Positions 7,519 through 8,450 of a stretch of 8,450 bases of DNA are shown here, in pieces (position 1 is the first letter of the stretch; each line of letters opens with the position of its first letter). The position numbers were made by a program, and so were the translations under genes. This DNA comes from Alphaproteobacteria bacterium (GTDB lineage Bacteria > Pseudomonadota > Alphaproteobacteria > Micropepsales > Micropepsaceae), in the NCBI GenBank assembly GCA_947373775.1, contig CANBZE010000058.1, positions 1 to 8,450 of the forward strand, given 5' to 3'. The notes under the pieces are model-generated. The model worked only from the letters and a program-made list of their open reading frames with translations. It was not told where the DNA came from and did not search any database.

Positions 7519-8336
7519 CAATCACGCAGCAATTCGTTGATCGAGGTCTTGGCGCGGGTCTTCTCGTCCACCTTCTTGACGATCACGGCGCAGTAGAGAT
7601 TGGGTCCGTTGCCGGACAGCATCGAACCGGACACCACCACCGAATAGGGCGGCACCTTGCCCAGATGAATTTCGCCCGTGGCGCGGTCCACGATCTTGGT
7701 GGACCCCGACAGGTAGACGCCCATGCTGAGCACGCTGCCTTCGCCCACGATCACGCCTTCGGCCACCTCGGCGCGGGCGCCGATGAAGCAATTGTCCTCG
7801 ATGATGGTGGGGGCGGCCTGCAGCGGCTCCAGCACGCCGCCAAGACCGGCGCCGCCCGAGATATGGCAATTGGCGCCGACCTGGGCGCAGCTTCCCACCG
7901 TGGCCCAGGTGTCGATCATGGTGCCTTCGCCGACGCGGGCGCCGACATTGACGAAGGACGGCAGCAGCACCGCGCCCTTGGCGATGAAAGCGCTGCGGCG
8001 CACGATGGCGCCGGGCACGGCGCGGAAGCCGGCGGCGCGGAATTTTTCTTCCGTCCACCCGACGAATTTGGAATCCACCTTGTCCCACCACACCGCTTCA
8101 CCCGGCGCGCCGGAAATCAGCTTCATGTCGTTCAGGCGGAAGGACAACAGCACGGCTTTCTTCAGCCATTCATGCACTTTCCATTCGCCGCCGATCTTCT
8201 CAGCGACGCGCAAATTGCCATTGTCCAGCGCGTCCAACGCCGCTTCCACGGCATCGCGTTCCGCGCCCCTGGACGACACGTTCAGACTCTCGCGCTTGCC
8301 CCAGGCCGCTTCGATGGCGATGCTCAAATCACTCAT
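7518..8336 (-). CDS. dapD: 2,3,4,5-tetrahydropyridine-2,6-dicarboxylate N-succinyltransferase
   Basis: DapD transfers succinyl from succinyl-CoA to tetrahydrodipicolinate, opening the ring; DapE later removes the succinyl group. The 272-residue protein has a helical N-terminal domain (about 1-95) and then a left-handed beta-helix of hexapeptide repeats (about 105-235), typical of the trimeric family. D142 in [10 protein letters not shown] and E190 in ARAEVAEG align with the E. coli active-site Asp141 and Glu189. The ATG at 8336 has AGGA seven bases upstream; the TTG at 8342 overlaps the preceding stop but is too close to that site. The gene follows the upstream reading frame by two bases and overlaps dapE by one, forming an operon. 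Confidence 0.96.
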   Translation of the reverse strand: MSDLSIAIEAAWGKRESLNVSSRGAERDAVEAALDALDNGNLRVAEKIGGEWKVHEWLKKAVLLSFRLNDMKLISGAPGEAVWWDKVDSKFVGWTEEKFRAAGFRAVPGAIVRRSAFIAKGAVLLPSFVNVGARVGEGTMIDTWATVGSCAQVGANCHISGGAGLGGVLEPLQAAPTIIEDNCFIGARAEVAEGVIVGEGSVLSMGVYLSGSTKIVDRATGEIHLGKVPPYSVVVSGSMLSGNGPNLYCAVIVKKVDEKTRAKTSINELLRD

Positions 8337-8338
8337 GG

Positions 8339-8450
8339 TCAAATCCTGATGCTTTGCAGAAACTGGGTCAGATTGTCGGTCTCATGATCTATGTCGCCGG
8401 TGGCGACGTCCATCAAGGGGCCATGCTTGCCCCAGGGTGAATCGGTCTTT
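8339..8450 (-). CDS. 3' end of a gene upstream of dapD, possibly a HAD-type pyrimidine 5'-nucleotidase (partial)
   Basis: On the reverse strand a frame enters at the window edge (first whole codon ends at 8449) and stops with TGA at 8341-8339, two bases before the dapD ATG. The 36 visible residues end in [13 protein letters not shown]. That tail, and the position directly upstream of dapD, resemble the C-terminus of alphaproteobacterial HAD-family pyrimidine 5'-nucleotidases. No catalytic motif is visible, so the product is a guess. The tight spacing and the dapD Shine-Dalgarno lying inside this frame indicate cotranscription with dapD and dapE. Confidence 0.55.
   Translation of the reverse strand, partial: KTDSPWGKHGPLMDVATGDIDHETDNLTQFLQSIRI
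8344..8347 (-). promoter_or_regulatory. Shine-Dalgarno of dapD
   Basis: AGGA on the reverse strand lies seven bases before the ATG at 8336, inside the last codons of the upstream gene. It favours that ATG over the TTG at 8342, which would be only two bases away. Confidence 0.6.

Noticed and set aside
7482..8387. Forward 301-codon frame opposite dapD
   Set aside because: It is an antisense shadow of a clear dapD in GC-rich DNA, with His/Gly/Ala-rich low-complexity translation.

Overview
The window is a compact, GC-rich stretch of bacterial chromosome carrying only housekeeping genes. The gene set and order (dnaX, recR, rmuC, def, fmt, truA, dapE, dapD) are those of many Alphaproteobacteria. 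The high third-position GC and the protein sequences fit that class; I cannot place the organism more precisely. I see no tRNA, rRNA, CRISPR array, insertion sequence, phage gene or defence gene, and nothing that looks like an undescribed multi-gene system.

Layout. Bases 1-159 are a non-coding lead-in with several inverted repeats and an extended -10 element set six bases before the dnaX start. dnaX (160-1860) and recR (1860-2450) form a forward pair for replication and repair, sharing one base. rmuC (2447-3529, reverse) runs into recR tail to tail, and the two stop codons overlap. From a 43-base divergent region containing a good -35/-10 promoter, the forward operon def-fmt-truA (3573-5751) begins. 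Def and Fmt are the two halves of the N-formyl-methionine cycle, and TruA modifies the tRNA anticodon arm. After a 136-base gap, a small stand-alone gene for a VOC/PhnB-like protein (5888-6367) has its own promoter-like sequence and the clearest Shine-Dalgarno of any forward gene. It meets dapE tail to tail, again with overlapping stops. dapE (6364-7518), dapD (7518-8336) and the 3' end of a third gene, possibly a HAD-type nucleotidase (8339-8450), form a reverse operon. DapD and DapE carry out steps of the succinylase route to meso-diaminopimelate and lysine.

The points most worth a second look are: (1) probable leaderless transcription of dnaX and def, with the same -10-to-ATG spacing; (2) a perfect 14-bp palindrome and other inverted repeats upstream of dnaX; (3) three identical TGATG stop/start junctions plus two convergent junctions with overlapping stop codons, leaving no terminator space; (4) direct dnaX-recR fusion of reading frames with no ybaB/ebfC between them; (5) a strong GC drop confined to the catalytic half of rmuC; and (6) the VOC gene sitting between truA and the dap operon.
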